Below, piece after piece: positions 50,526 to 59,326 of a stretch of DNA of 64,000 nt. Under the pieces are notes generated by a model. The model was not told where the DNA came from. It searched no databases and saw nothing but the letters and a program-made list of their open reading frames with translations. Where the stretch lies: positions 25,094 to 89,093 of the forward strand of contig JAOAHQ010000040.1 of assembly GCA_026415155.1 (NCBI GenBank). The letters run 5' to 3'. Source of the stretch: Rhodocyclaceae bacterium (GTDB lineage: Bacteria > Pseudomonadota > Gammaproteobacteria > Burkholderiales > Rhodocyclaceae). Numbering within the stretch: the first letter of the stretch is position 1; every line of letters starts with the position of its first letter. Position numbers and translations under genes: made by a program.

Positions 50526-52343
50526 ATGTGCGGTATCGTCGCGGCCGTGGCAAGACTCGACATCGTCCCGTGGCTCCTCGAGGGATTGAGAAGGCTCGAA
50601 TACCGCGGCTACGATTCGGCGGGCCTCGCGGTGCTCAATCCGGGGCTCGTGCGCCTGCGCAGCGTCGGCCGCGTCGCTGAGCTCGCCACTCAGGCAGAAG
50701 GGCTTGCGGCGGAGATAGGCATCGCCCACACGCGCTGGGCGACGCACGGCGTGCCGAACGAAAAAAACGCCCATCCGCATGTCTCGGGAGGGCTTGCCGT
50801 CGTCCATAACGGCATCATCGAAAACTATGCTGAACTCAAGGCCGAGCTCATCGCCAAGGGCTATGTCTTCACCTCAGAGACCGACACCGAAGTGATCGCC
50901 CATCTGATCGAAGACACGTTAAAGCTGAGCGTGCGCCTCGGCGAGGCAGTGCAGCGGGCCACCCGCCGGCTCGTCGGCGCCTTTGCCATCGCCGTGCTGC
51001 GCGAGGGGGAGGAAGCCATCGTCGTGGCGCGCCACGGTGCGCCGCTGCTCTTGGGGATCGGCCCGGATGGCCACTATGCGGCGTCGGACGCCGCGGCGCT
51101 CTTGCCAGTGACGCGCCGTATGGTCTATCTCGAGGACGGTGATGTCGCCGAACTGCGTCGTGACGGCTACGCGATCGTCGGCGCCGACGGCACGGCCGTT
51201 ATGCGGGCGGTGCATGAAAGCACGCTCTCGGCCGAGGCCGTCGAGCTCGGCGAGTATCGCCACTACATGCAGAAGGAAATCTTCGAGCAGCCGCAGGCGC
51301 TCGCCGCGACCCTCGAGATGATCGGCGGTGCGCAAGCCCTCTCGGCCAACCTGTTTGGCGCCAACGCGCCGGAAGCGTTTGCCGGCGTCAATTCGGTGTT
51401 GATCATTGCCTGTGGCACGAGTTTTCATGCCGGGCTCGTCGCGCGCTATTGGATCGAGCAGCTCGCCGGCCTGCCCTGCACGGTGGAGGTGGCAAGCGAA
51501 TATCGCTACCGCGCCTCGGTGCCACATCCGGATCAGCTCGTCGTGGCGATCTCGCAGTCGGGCGAGACGGCCGATACCCTCGCCTCGGTGCGCCATGCCA
51601 AATCACTCGGCATGGCGCGTACGCTGGCGATCTGCAACGTGCCGGAATCGGCGCTCGTGCGCGAATGCGCACTGCGTTTCCTGACGCGCGCCGGCCCCGA
51701 GATCGGGGTGGCCTCGACCAAAGCCTTTACCACGCAGCTAGTGACGTTGTTCCTCCTCGCGGCGACGCTCGCCAAGCAAAACGGCCGGCTGACCGAAGCG
51801 CAGGAAGCCAATCATCTCGTCTCATTGCGCCATCTGCCAGTCGCGGTGCAGAAAGTGCTCGCGCTCGAGCCGGCCATTGCCGCCTGGGCAGAGCGTTTTG
51901 CCGACAAGCGCCATGCCCTCTTTCTCGGCCGGGGCCATCATTACCCGATCGCGCTCGAAGGCGCCTTGAAGCTCAAGGAGATTTCCTACATCCACGCCGA
52001 AGCCTATCCGGCCGGCGAATTGAAGCACGGCCCGCTCGCGCTCGTGGACAAGGACATGCCGGTGGTAAGCGTCGCGCCCAACGACGCCTTGCTCGAGAAG
52101 CTCAAGTCCAACCTCAAAGAAGTCGCCGCGCGCGGCGGCGAGCTTTATGTCTTCGCCGATGCCGATTCAGAGGTCGAGGAGGAAGCGGGGGTGCATATCC
52201 TGCGCCTGCCCGAGCACTACGGCCTCCTTTCGCCGGTGCTGCACGTCGTACCCTTGCAGCTCTTGGCCTATCATGCGGCATTGGTCAAGGGCACCGATGT
52301 CGACAAGCCGCGCAATCTCGCCAAGTCGGTGACCGTCGAATAA
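50526..52343 (+). CDS. glmS: Glutamine-fructose-6-phosphate aminotransferase
   Basis: [10 protein letters not shown]...[21 protein letters not shown]-terminal [12 protein letters not shown]. Confidence 0.98.
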   Translation: MCGIVAAVARLDIVPWLLEGLRRLEYRGYDSAGLAVLNPGLVRLRSVGRVAELATQAEGLAAEIGIAHTRWATHGVPNEKNAHPHVSGGLAVVHNGIIENYAELKAELIAKGYVFTSETDTEVIAHLIEDTLKLSVRLGEAVQRATRRLVGAFAIAVLREGEEAIVVARHGAPLLLGIGPDGHYAASDAAALLPVTRRMVYLEDGDVAELRRDGYAIVGADGTAVMRAVHESTLSAEAVELGEYRHYMQKEIFEQPQALAATLEMIGGAQALSANLFGANAPEAFAGVNSVLIIACGTSFHAGLVARYWIEQLAGLPCTVEVASEYRYRASVPHPDQLVVAISQSGETADTLASVRHAKSLGMARTLAICNVPESALVRECALRFLTRAGPEIGVASTKAFTTQLVTLFLLAATLAKQNGRLTEAQEANHLVSLRHLPVAVQKVLALEPAIAAWAERFADKRHALFLGRGHHYPIALEGALKLKEISYIHAEAYPAGELKHGPLALVDKDMPVVSVAPNDALLEKLKSNLKEVAARGGELYVFADADSEVEEEAGVHILRLPEHYGLLSPVLHVVPLQLLAYHAALVKGTDVDKPRNLAKSVTVE

Positions 52344-52362
52344 CGCGCGCAGGGAGGAGCAC

Positions 52363-54399
52363 ATGGCGAAATACACCACTGAAAGGATTCGTGCCGTTGC
52401 CCTCGTCGGGCATGGCGGGGCCGGCAAGACCACACTCGCGGAAGCCTTGCTTGCGCGTGCCGGCGCGATTGCTGCACCCGGCAGCGTCGAGAAGGGCAAC
52501 ACGGTGTGCGATTACGACGCCCAGGAGAAAGCCGCCGGCCATTCGCTGCAAGCGGCGCTCGTCAATTTCGCCTGGGAGGATGTGCACATCCATCTCATCG
52601 ATACGCCCGGCTATCCCGATTTCGCCGGCCAGGCGCTCGCGGCCTTGGCGGGCGTCGATACCGCCCTCGTCGTGATCAATGCCCAGACCGGCGTTGAGCT
52701 CATGACCGAGCGCATGTTGCGCGCCGCCCAGCAGCGCGGGCTTGCTTGCATGATCGTCGTCAACAAGATCGATGCCGACAACCTCGATCTCGCCGGCCTG
52801 ATGGCCGACATCCGCGCACGCTTCGGCACCGTCTGCAAGTTCCTCGACCTGCCCTCGCCCGATCATCGGCGGGTCGTCGAAGTCATGGAGCACGATACCG
52901 GCGAGGCCGACCTCGACACGGTGGCGCATGCGCATCGCGAGCTCATCGATCAGCTTGTCGAGGAAGACGAAAGCCTCATGGAGCGCTACCTCGAAGACGG
53001 CCAGGAGCCGAGCGTGGGTGAGCTGCATGCACCGTTCGAAAAAGCGCTGCGCGAGGGACATCTCATTCCGGTGCTCTTCACGTCTGCGAAGACCGGCGCC
53101 GGCATCGATGAGCTTCTCCATGTGCTGGCGACGCTGGCGCCGAATCCCGCCGAGGCCAACCTGCCGCCCTTCTTCAAGGATGGCGAACCTTTCCAGCGTG
53201 TGCCGGATGCCACGCAACACGTGCTGGCGCACGTCTTCAAGGTGATCGTCGACCCTTACATGGGCAAGGTAGGCGTATTTCGCGTGCATCAGGGCACGAT
53301 CCGCAAAGACACCCAGCTCTTCGTCGGCGATGGCAAGAAGGCCTTCAAGGTCGGCCATCTTTACCAATTGCAGGGCAAGGACTATGTCGAAGTCGATGAG
53401 CTCTTGCCGGGCGACTTGGGCGCCATTGCCAAGGTCGAGGAGATCGAGTTCGACTGCGTTCTGCACGACTCGCACGATGAGGATCACATCCATTTGAAGC
53501 CGCTCGAATTCCCGAAGCCGATGCAGGGGCTCGCCGTCGAGACGACCAAGAAAGGAGATGAGCAGCGCCTCTTCGAGATCCTCCACAAGCTCGAACTCGA
53601 AGACCCCTGCTTCAAGGTCGAACGCCATCCGACGACGAATGAAACGGTGATCTTCGGCCTGGGCGAGATGCATCTCAAAACCAAGCTCGAACGCATGGCG
53701 TCGCAATACAAGCTGGAGCTTGCCACCCGGCCGCCGCAGATTCCCTATCGCGAAACCATCACCCGGCCCGCCGAGGGCCATTGCCGCCACAAGAAACAGA
53801 CGGGCGGCGCCGGCCAGTTTGGCGAGGTCTTCCTCAAGGTCGAGCCGCTCGAGCGCGGCGCCGGCTTCGAGTTCGTCGACCAGGTCAAGGGCGGCGTGAT
53901 CCCGAGCGTCTTCATGCCGGCGGTCGAAAAGGGGGTGCGCCAGGCGCTCGCAGGCGGCGTGGTGGCGGGCTTCCCGGTCGAAGACGTGCGCGTCATCGTC
54001 TATGACGGCAAGACGCATCCGGTCGATGGCAAGGAAGTCGCCTTTGTCCAGGCCGGCAAGAAGGCCGCCCTCGCGGCGCTGCAAGCCGCTTCCCCCATCG
54101 TGCTCGAGCCGATCGTGAAGATCGAAGTGCATGTCGATGAGAGCCAAATGGGCGACATCGCTGGTGATCTCTCAGCCCGGCGTGGCCATGTGACAGGCAC
54201 GGCAGCGCGCGGTCCGGGCCGCATCGCGATCCTGGGCGAAGTGCCGCTTGCCGAGATCGGCGACTACGCATCGCGCTTGAAGTCGATGACCGGCGGGCGC
54301 GGCAGCTATACGATCGAGTTTTCCCATTACGCCCAGGTGCCGCCGCCCATGCAGCAGAAGCTCGCTGCGAGCTTCAGGCTTACCGAGGACGAGGAATAA
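52363..54399 (+). CDS. Elongation factor G-like GTPase (EF-G2 type)
   Basis: VALVGHGGAGKTTLAEALL, DTPGYPDF, NKID; RGHVTGTAARGPG variant C-terminal half. Confidence 0.93.
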   Translation: MAKYTTERIRAVALVGHGGAGKTTLAEALLARAGAIAAPGSVEKGNTVCDYDAQEKAAGHSLQAALVNFAWEDVHIHLIDTPGYPDFAGQALAALAGVDTALVVINAQTGVELMTERMLRAAQQRGLACMIVVNKIDADNLDLAGLMADIRARFGTVCKFLDLPSPDHRRVVEVMEHDTGEADLDTVAHAHRELIDQLVEEDESLMERYLEDGQEPSVGELHAPFEKALREGHLIPVLFTSAKTGAGIDELLHVLATLAPNPAEANLPPFFKDGEPFQRVPDATQHVLAHVFKVIVDPYMGKVGVFRVHQGTIRKDTQLFVGDGKKAFKVGHLYQLQGKDYVEVDELLPGDLGAIAKVEEIEFDCVLHDSHDEDHIHLKPLEFPKPMQGLAVETTKKGDEQRLFEILHKLELEDPCFKVERHPTTNETVIFGLGEMHLKTKLERMASQYKLELATRPPQIPYRETITRPAEGHCRHKKQTGGAGQFGEVFLKVEPLERGAGFEFVDQVKGGVIPSVFMPAVEKGVRQALAGGVVAGFPVEDVRVIVYDGKTHPVDGKEVAFVQAGKKAALAALQAASPIVLEPIVKIEVHVDESQMGDIAGDLSARRGHVTGTAARGPGRIAILGEVPLAEIGDYASRLKSMTGGRGSYTIEFSHYAQVPPPMQQKLAASFRLTEDEE

Positions 54400-54406
54400 G
54401 CCCAAA

Positions 54407-54426
54407 GTCGGCGCTGGCCCGACGGC
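54407..54426 (+). repeat. Dispersed repeat (copy 10, intergenic after EF-G-like gene), palindromic subtype
   Basis: AAAGTCGGCGCTGGCCCGACGGC. Confidence 0.8.
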
Positions 54427-54587
54427 GCATGCCGGGGTATTGCACATCTACCGCCGACAAAGCGCTCAGTGAGAGCGGCGATGTGTCCGCCCGCTCGCAC
54501 TTTCGTCATTGATCTTGGATAAGATTGATGCGATGGCTCTGCCCGCACGACGGGCGGGCGTCTTCGACCAGGTGATGGGGGGCCTTT

Positions 54588-55751
54588 ATGGAAACCTGTT
54601 CCAGGCATGATTGGTCGCTCGCTCGCGCGCCCGCAGCGCCGCCGGCCGTGCTGGCCGAGCTGGCGGCTTCCTGTGGCGTGCGTTTCAACGGCGATGCGCC
54701 GTGGGACATCCGCGTGCATGATGACGAGGTCTATCGCCGCATTCTGACGCAAGGGCCGCTGGGCTTCGGGGAAGCCTATATGGACGGCCTGTGGGAATGC
54801 TCACAGCTCGACGAGCTGTTCTACCGGTTGCTCAAACATCGCGTCGAGGAACGGCTCGGCGGCTGGAACCGGCTGCGCCTCTTCGGCGAGATGCTGCGGC
54901 ACCGTTTCTTCAATCTGCAATCGCCCAGCCGCGCCTTTCAGGTCGGTGAGGAGCACTACGACATCGGCAACGATGTCTTCCAGGCGATGCTCGATCCGAC
55001 GATGAGCTATTCCTGTGCCTATTGGCGCGAGGCGGGGGATCTTGCGAGCGCCCAGCGCGCCAAGCTCGAGCTCGTCTGCCGCAAGCTCGAGCTCAAAGCC
55101 GGCGAGCGGGTGCTCGAGATCGGCTGCGGCTGGGGCGGTTTTGCGCACCATGCCGCGACGCATTACGGCGTTGAAGTGTTCGGCATCACGGTCTCAAAGG
55201 AGCAGCAGCGGCTTGCCGCCGAGCGCTGCGCCGGCCTGCCGGTGACGATCGCCCTGATGGACTATCGGCAAGTGAGCGGCCAATTCGACAAGATCGTTTC
55301 GATCGGCATGTTCGAACACGTCGGGCCGAAAAACTATCCGGTCTATTTCGAGGTCGCGCGGCGCGCGCTCAAGCCGGAGGGGCTGTTTCTGCTCCACACC
55401 ATCGGCATCGACCGCACCACGCCGCATACCGATCCCTGGATCGACAAATACATCTTCCCGAACGGCAAGCTGCCCTCGGCCGCCGAGATCACCCGCGCCA
55501 TTGACGGCCGCTTCGTGCTCGAGGACTGGCACAATTTCGGGCCGGATTACGATCGGACGCTCATGAGCTGGTGGGAGAACTTCGAGCGCGCTTGGCCGGC
55601 GCTGGCGCCTAAATACGGCGAGCGCTTCCGCCGCATGTGGCGTTATTACCTGATGAGCTGCGCCGGCTTCTTCCGCTCGCGCCAGGGCCAGTTGTGGCAG
55701 ATCGTGTTGAGCCGGCCGGAACGCAGCGGGGAGTATCGCTCGATCCGCTAA
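54588..55751 (+). CDS. cfa: Cyclopropane-fatty-acyl-phospholipid synthase
   Basis: HYDIGNDVFQAMLDPTMSYSCAYW, VLEIGCGWGGFAHHAA, SIGMFEHVGPKNY. Confidence 0.96.
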   Translation: METCSRHDWSLARAPAAPPAVLAELAASCGVRFNGDAPWDIRVHDDEVYRRILTQGPLGFGEAYMDGLWECSQLDELFYRLLKHRVEERLGGWNRLRLFGEMLRHRFFNLQSPSRAFQVGEEHYDIGNDVFQAMLDPTMSYSCAYWREAGDLASAQRAKLELVCRKLELKAGERVLEIGCGWGGFAHHAATHYGVEVFGITVSKEQQRLAAERCAGLPVTIALMDYRQVSGQFDKIVSIGMFEHVGPKNYPVYFEVARRALKPEGLFLLHTIGIDRTTPHTDPWIDKYIFPNGKLPSAAEITRAIDGRFVLEDWHNFGPDYDRTLMSWWENFERAWPALAPKYGERFRRMWRYYLMSCAGFFRSRQGQLWQIVLSRPERSGEYRSIR

Positions 55752-55754
55752 ACT

Positions 55755-55774
55755 TCTGCGCTGGCGGGACGGCG
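55755..55774 (+). repeat. Dispersed repeat (copy 11, convergent intergenic cfa / TPMT-like)
   Basis: TTCTGCGCTGGCGGGACGGC; 15 consecutive matching bases at 3' side. Confidence 0.75.
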
Positions 55775-55778
55775 GCAC

Positions 55779-56393
55779 TCACTTCCGGGTGAGGATGACC
55801 GCGAGTTCCTCGCGCTCGATGCCTCGATTGAAGATGCGCGGATAGGGCGGCTTGGGCCACTCCCAGCGCGTGGCGGGAAACAAGGCGCGCATCGCATGGA
55901 TGTCGCAGTGGTAAGGCGGTCCCTCGATGAAGCCTTCGGCGGCCGAAGCGCGCGGCGCTTGCATGAACAGGGCGAAGAGCCGGCCGCCGGGCTTGAGCCA
56001 GCGATGAAGCTGATCGGCATAGCGGACCCAGTAGTCGGGATAGAGCGCGCAAAGACAGGTCTGCTCGAAGACTGCATCGGCCGGTGCCTCAGGCTGCCAG
56101 TGGAGCACATCGGCACCGACGAGCTCGGCGTGCAAGCCGGCGGCCTCGAGGTGCCCTCGGCATAAGGCCAACGCGGCGGGAGCAAAGTCGATGCCCGTTA
56201 CGTGCATCCCAGCGGCGGCAAGCGCCACGACCTCCCAGCCTTGCCCACAGCCGGGCACCAGCACGCGGCTGCCCGCGGCAAACGCGCCGGCCTCAAGCCA
56301 AGCGATCAGCTGAGGGTTGGGCGCGCCGCGATCCCAGGGCATTTGACCTTCGATGAAGCGCGCTTGCCAGAACTCTTGCGTCGGACCATTCAT
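55779..56393 (-). CDS. Thiopurine S-methyltransferase-like SAM methyltransferase
   Basis: FWQARFIEGQMPWDRGAPNPQL, RVLVPGCGQGWEVVALAAAGMHVTGIDF. Confidence 0.88.
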   Translation of the reverse strand: MNGPTQEFWQARFIEGQMPWDRGAPNPQLIAWLEAGAFAAGSRVLVPGCGQGWEVVALAAAGMHVTGIDFAPAALALCRGHLEAAGLHAELVGADVLHWQPEAPADAVFEQTCLCALYPDYWVRYADQLHRWLKPGGRLFALFMQAPRASAAEGFIEGPPYHCDIHAMRALFPATRWEWPKPPYPRIFNRGIEREELAVILTRK

Positions 56394-56458
56394 GCGGAAA
56401 CTTCCCAGATACGATTGGAGACGGCAGAAAGGGGAGGGGCGATGATATAACGCGCAGC

Positions 56459-57373
56459 ATGCAGACCGCCCTGATGCTGTTGCCCGATTTCGCCCTGATC
56501 CTGTTGGGTTTTGCCCTGCGGCGCTGGATGAGCCTGGGGGATCATTTCTGGAGTGGGCTCGAGAAGCTCGTCTATTTCGTACTCTTTCCGGCGCTCCTCT
56601 TCAATGCGATCACGAAGACGCCGCTGTCTTTCTCCGCCGTGCCGCTCATCGGCACGGGGGCCGCGGCCATGCTCGGGGCCATGCTGCTCGCACTCGCGGC
56701 GCGGCCTTTCATGAGGCTCTCGGCGATTTCGTTTGCCTCCCAGTTTCAATGCGCTTTTCGCTTCAACACCTACATCGGGCTCGCGGTGGCGGCGAAGCTG
56801 CATGGCGCGGCGGGCATCGCGGCGATGGGCTTGCTCGCCGGCGGCATGGTGCCCTTTGCCAACCTCGCGGCGGTGTGGATGCTCGCGCGCCATGGCGAGA
56901 CCTCGGTCTGGCGTGAGCTCGCCAGGAATCCGCTCTTTCTCGCCACACTGGCGGCACTGATCTGGAATCTGGCCGGTGCTGGAGTGCCTAGCCCGCTCGC
57001 CCAGTTCCTCGGCCGGTTGGCCGAAGCGGCGATCGCGCTGGGGCTGTTGGCGGTCGGCGCCGCCTTGCGCTTGAAGGGCAGTCTCGGCGAGCACGGCCGC
57101 GGGCCGGCGGCGTGGTTTCTCGCCGTCAAACTCGTCGGCATGCCGCTCATGGCCTGGCTCGCGGCGCAGACCTTGGGCCTGACCGGCATTCACTTTGATG
57201 TGGCGATCGTCTTCGCCGCACTGCCCACGGCTTCCTCGGCCTACATTCTCGCCCAACGCATGGGCGGTGATGGCCTGCGCGTCGCCTGGCTCATCTCGGC
57301 GAGCACCTTGCTCGGCATGCTGAGCCTACCGCTCTGGCTCGCGCTTTTGCTCGGGAGAAGCGGGAGTCTCTGA
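56459..57373 (+). CDS. AEC family transporter
   Basis: Multiple TM helices; LEKLVYFVLFPALLFNAITKTPL; AALPTASSAYILAQRMGGD. Confidence 0.92.
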   Translation: MQTALMLLPDFALILLGFALRRWMSLGDHFWSGLEKLVYFVLFPALLFNAITKTPLSFSAVPLIGTGAAAMLGAMLLALAARPFMRLSAISFASQFQCAFRFNTYIGLAVAAKLHGAAGIAAMGLLAGGMVPFANLAAVWMLARHGETSVWRELARNPLFLATLAALIWNLAGAGVPSPLAQFLGRLAEAAIALGLLAVGAALRLKGSLGEHGRGPAAWFLAVKLVGMPLMAWLAAQTLGLTGIHFDVAIVFAALPTASSAYILAQRMGGDGLRVAWLISASTLLGMLSLPLWLALLLGRSGSL

Positions 57374-57739
57374 CGATGGCGTCGGAGGCGGGGAGGCGGC
57401 AGGTTGTGCGGCCTGACCCATCATCGCCCAAGGCATCGGCCAAGCAGCGGGGTTCATGAAAGGATTAGCAGCGGCCGCCCCGCTGCCTTCTTGGTTTGCC
57501 TGGCTCATCTGCTGCAGCGTGGTGAGCGTGGCACGCTGCATCTCGAGCCCCTGGATCGTCATCTGTAAGAGGCTCAAGTTCGACTTGAGCCAGCCTTCGA
57601 CGGCCTTTAAGTCGGCGATGCGCTTGGAAAGCTCGTCGGTGTCGAGCGTGGGCGCAACCATGCCCGGCAGCGAAAATCCCATGCTGCTCCATAGGTTCTT
57701 GAGAAATTCCATCGGATCGGTTGGGTTTTCGCTGCTCAT
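57326..57739 (-). CDS. PhaM family polyhydroxyalkanoate granule regulatory protein
   Basis: DPMEFLKNLWSSMGFSLPGMVAPTLDTDELSKRIADLKAVEGWLKSNLSLLQMTIQGLEMQRATL. Confidence 0.88.
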   Translation of the reverse strand: MSSENPTDPMEFLKNLWSSMGFSLPGMVAPTLDTDELSKRIADLKAVEGWLKSNLSLLQMTIQGLEMQRATLTTLQQMSQANQEGSGAAAANPFMNPAAWPMPWAMMGQAAQPAASPPPTPSSETPASPEQKREPER

Positions 57740-57806
57740 GGTGGGCCGGCTGAAGTTAGAATGCGCGTGCGCGTATGATAACTCGCAGGTGAGAAGGGGG
57801 AGATCC

Positions 57807-58439
57807 GTGCGAATTCTCGTCATCGAAGACCATGCCCTGGTGCGCGAGGGGCTCTTGTTGGCGCTGCAAGCGCTCGACGAGGAAGGAACGCCTGCCGAAG
57901 TCCTCGGCGCCAAGGATGCCGAAGAAGCCACCCAGCTTCTCGAGGAGAATGACGACTTCGACCTCGTAGTGCTCGATTTGATGCTGCCGGGCACCGGCGG
58001 CATGGCCTTTCTCGGCGTGATCCGCAAGCGCTTCCCGCATATTCCGGTCGTCGTGCTCTCGGCGCTTGACGATGCCGACACGGTGATGAAGGCGATCCGC
58101 CAAGGCGCCGCCGGCTTCGTTTCGAAGGCGAGCCCCACGAGCACGCTCTTGGGCGCCTTGCGCGAGGTGCTCGCCGGCGAGATCTGGCTGCCGCCCGAAT
58201 ACCGCGAACAAGGCGGCAAGCGCCGCCGGGCCAAGACGGTGGCCGAGCGCTATGGCCTGACGAAGAGCCAGGCGCGCGTGTTGGAGCTCCTCGCCGAGGG
58301 CAAGACCAACCGCGAGATCGCCGAGCTGCTGCAGGTCACCGAAGGGACGGTGAAGATCCACGTCTCGGCCATCTTCAAGGCCCTCAATGTGAGCAATCGC
58401 TCACAAGCCCTGCTCGTCGCCCAGGGCAAGCGCCAGTGA
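57807..58439 (+). CDS. NarL/LuxR-type response regulator
   Basis: RILVIEDHALVREGL receiver; LTKSQARVLELLAEGKTNREIAELLQVTEGTVKIHVSAIFKALNV HTH; GTG start. Confidence 0.95.
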   Translation: MRILVIEDHALVREGLLLALQALDEEGTPAEVLGAKDAEEATQLLEENDDFDLVVLDLMLPGTGGMAFLGVIRKRFPHIPVVVLSALDDADTVMKAIRQGAAGFVSKASPTSTLLGALREVLAGEIWLPPEYREQGGKRRRAKTVAERYGLTKSQARVLELLAEGKTNREIAELLQVTEGTVKIHVSAIFKALNVSNRSQALLVAQGKRQ

Positions 58440-59138
58440 TCACGCCGCCGCCGGCAGCGGCGCGCGCAGCGGTGTGACCGGCACGCTGGCGGCACGTTCA
58501 GGGTGATCGGAGGTGGTTGCCTCCTCTCCGTCGAGCGGAATTTGCAGCAGATCGATCACTTGGTGGGCGAGCGCCCGGCAGGCATTCGCCAGCGGCGTGG
58601 GCAGCGGCCCTTCGATTCTCTTTTGCAACAAGAGCTTGCTCGCCGACAGGCTGAAGACGGGATCGAGGATGCGATCGCGATAAGGGGCGAGCAATTCGGC
58701 GACGGTGCGCTCGGCCACCTCGCGCTGCCAGGCATTGGTCGGCCATTGGGTGGGGATCGCGTAGGCGCGCGGAAACATCTCGAGATCGCGGATCACCGTG
58801 CGGATGTCCTCGTGCGAATCGCGAAACGGCAGCAGGACGAGGTCGGCCAGGCCGTAGAGCCGGCGGTCCATCTCGGTGCGATTGCCGCCGCCGTCGATGA
58901 CGCCGAGCCAGGCCTTGAGGCCGCGCACCTTCTCGACGACCTTCGCCAGCGCCTCGCGCGAGCGTGCATCGGCGATCAGATAGCGCCGATCGGTGGGGTC
59001 CAAGGGCTCACGCCAGGTATCCGTCAGCACGCAGACCGAACGCTGGCCCAATAGCCCCAGACCTTGGCAAAGCATGTGCGACAGCGTCGTCTTGCCCGTG
59101 CCGCCTTTGTTTCCGATGATGCAAATGATGTCTGCCAT
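58440..59138 (-). CDS. ParA/MinD-like ATPase (orphan)
   Basis: Deviant Walker A GNKGGTGKTTLSHML near N-terminus; VIDGGGNRTEMDRRLYGLADLVLLPF. Confidence 0.82.
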   Translation of the reverse strand: MADIICIIGNKGGTGKTTLSHMLCQGLGLLGQRSVCVLTDTWREPLDPTDRRYLIADARSREALAKVVEKVRGLKAWLGVIDGGGNRTEMDRRLYGLADLVLLPFRDSHEDIRTVIRDLEMFPRAYAIPTQWPTNAWQREVAERTVAELLAPYRDRILDPVFSLSASKLLLQKRIEGPLPTPLANACRALAHQVIDLLQIPLDGEEATTSDHPERAASVPVTPLRAPLPAAA

Positions 59139-59326
59139 GTCGCCTCCATCGCGCTCGAAACTCGTGTTGCGCGAGGGCAATTATTCTCGATCGACGCGGG
59201 GAGGTATGGCGGGAAATACAGCCCATTCGCCGGCCTTATCGAGAAGGCTGCGATGCGTGATGCACGCCGGCGGCCGGCGGCCGCCTCGGGAGTCGCCAGG
59301 GCCTTGCTGCCGCTCGTCAGCGTGGG

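Noticed and set aside
58440-59138. ParA-like ATPase as a plasmid partition or integrated element remnant
   Set aside because: No ParB, replication, integrase or transposase genes nearby; surrounding genes are ordinary chromosomal ones
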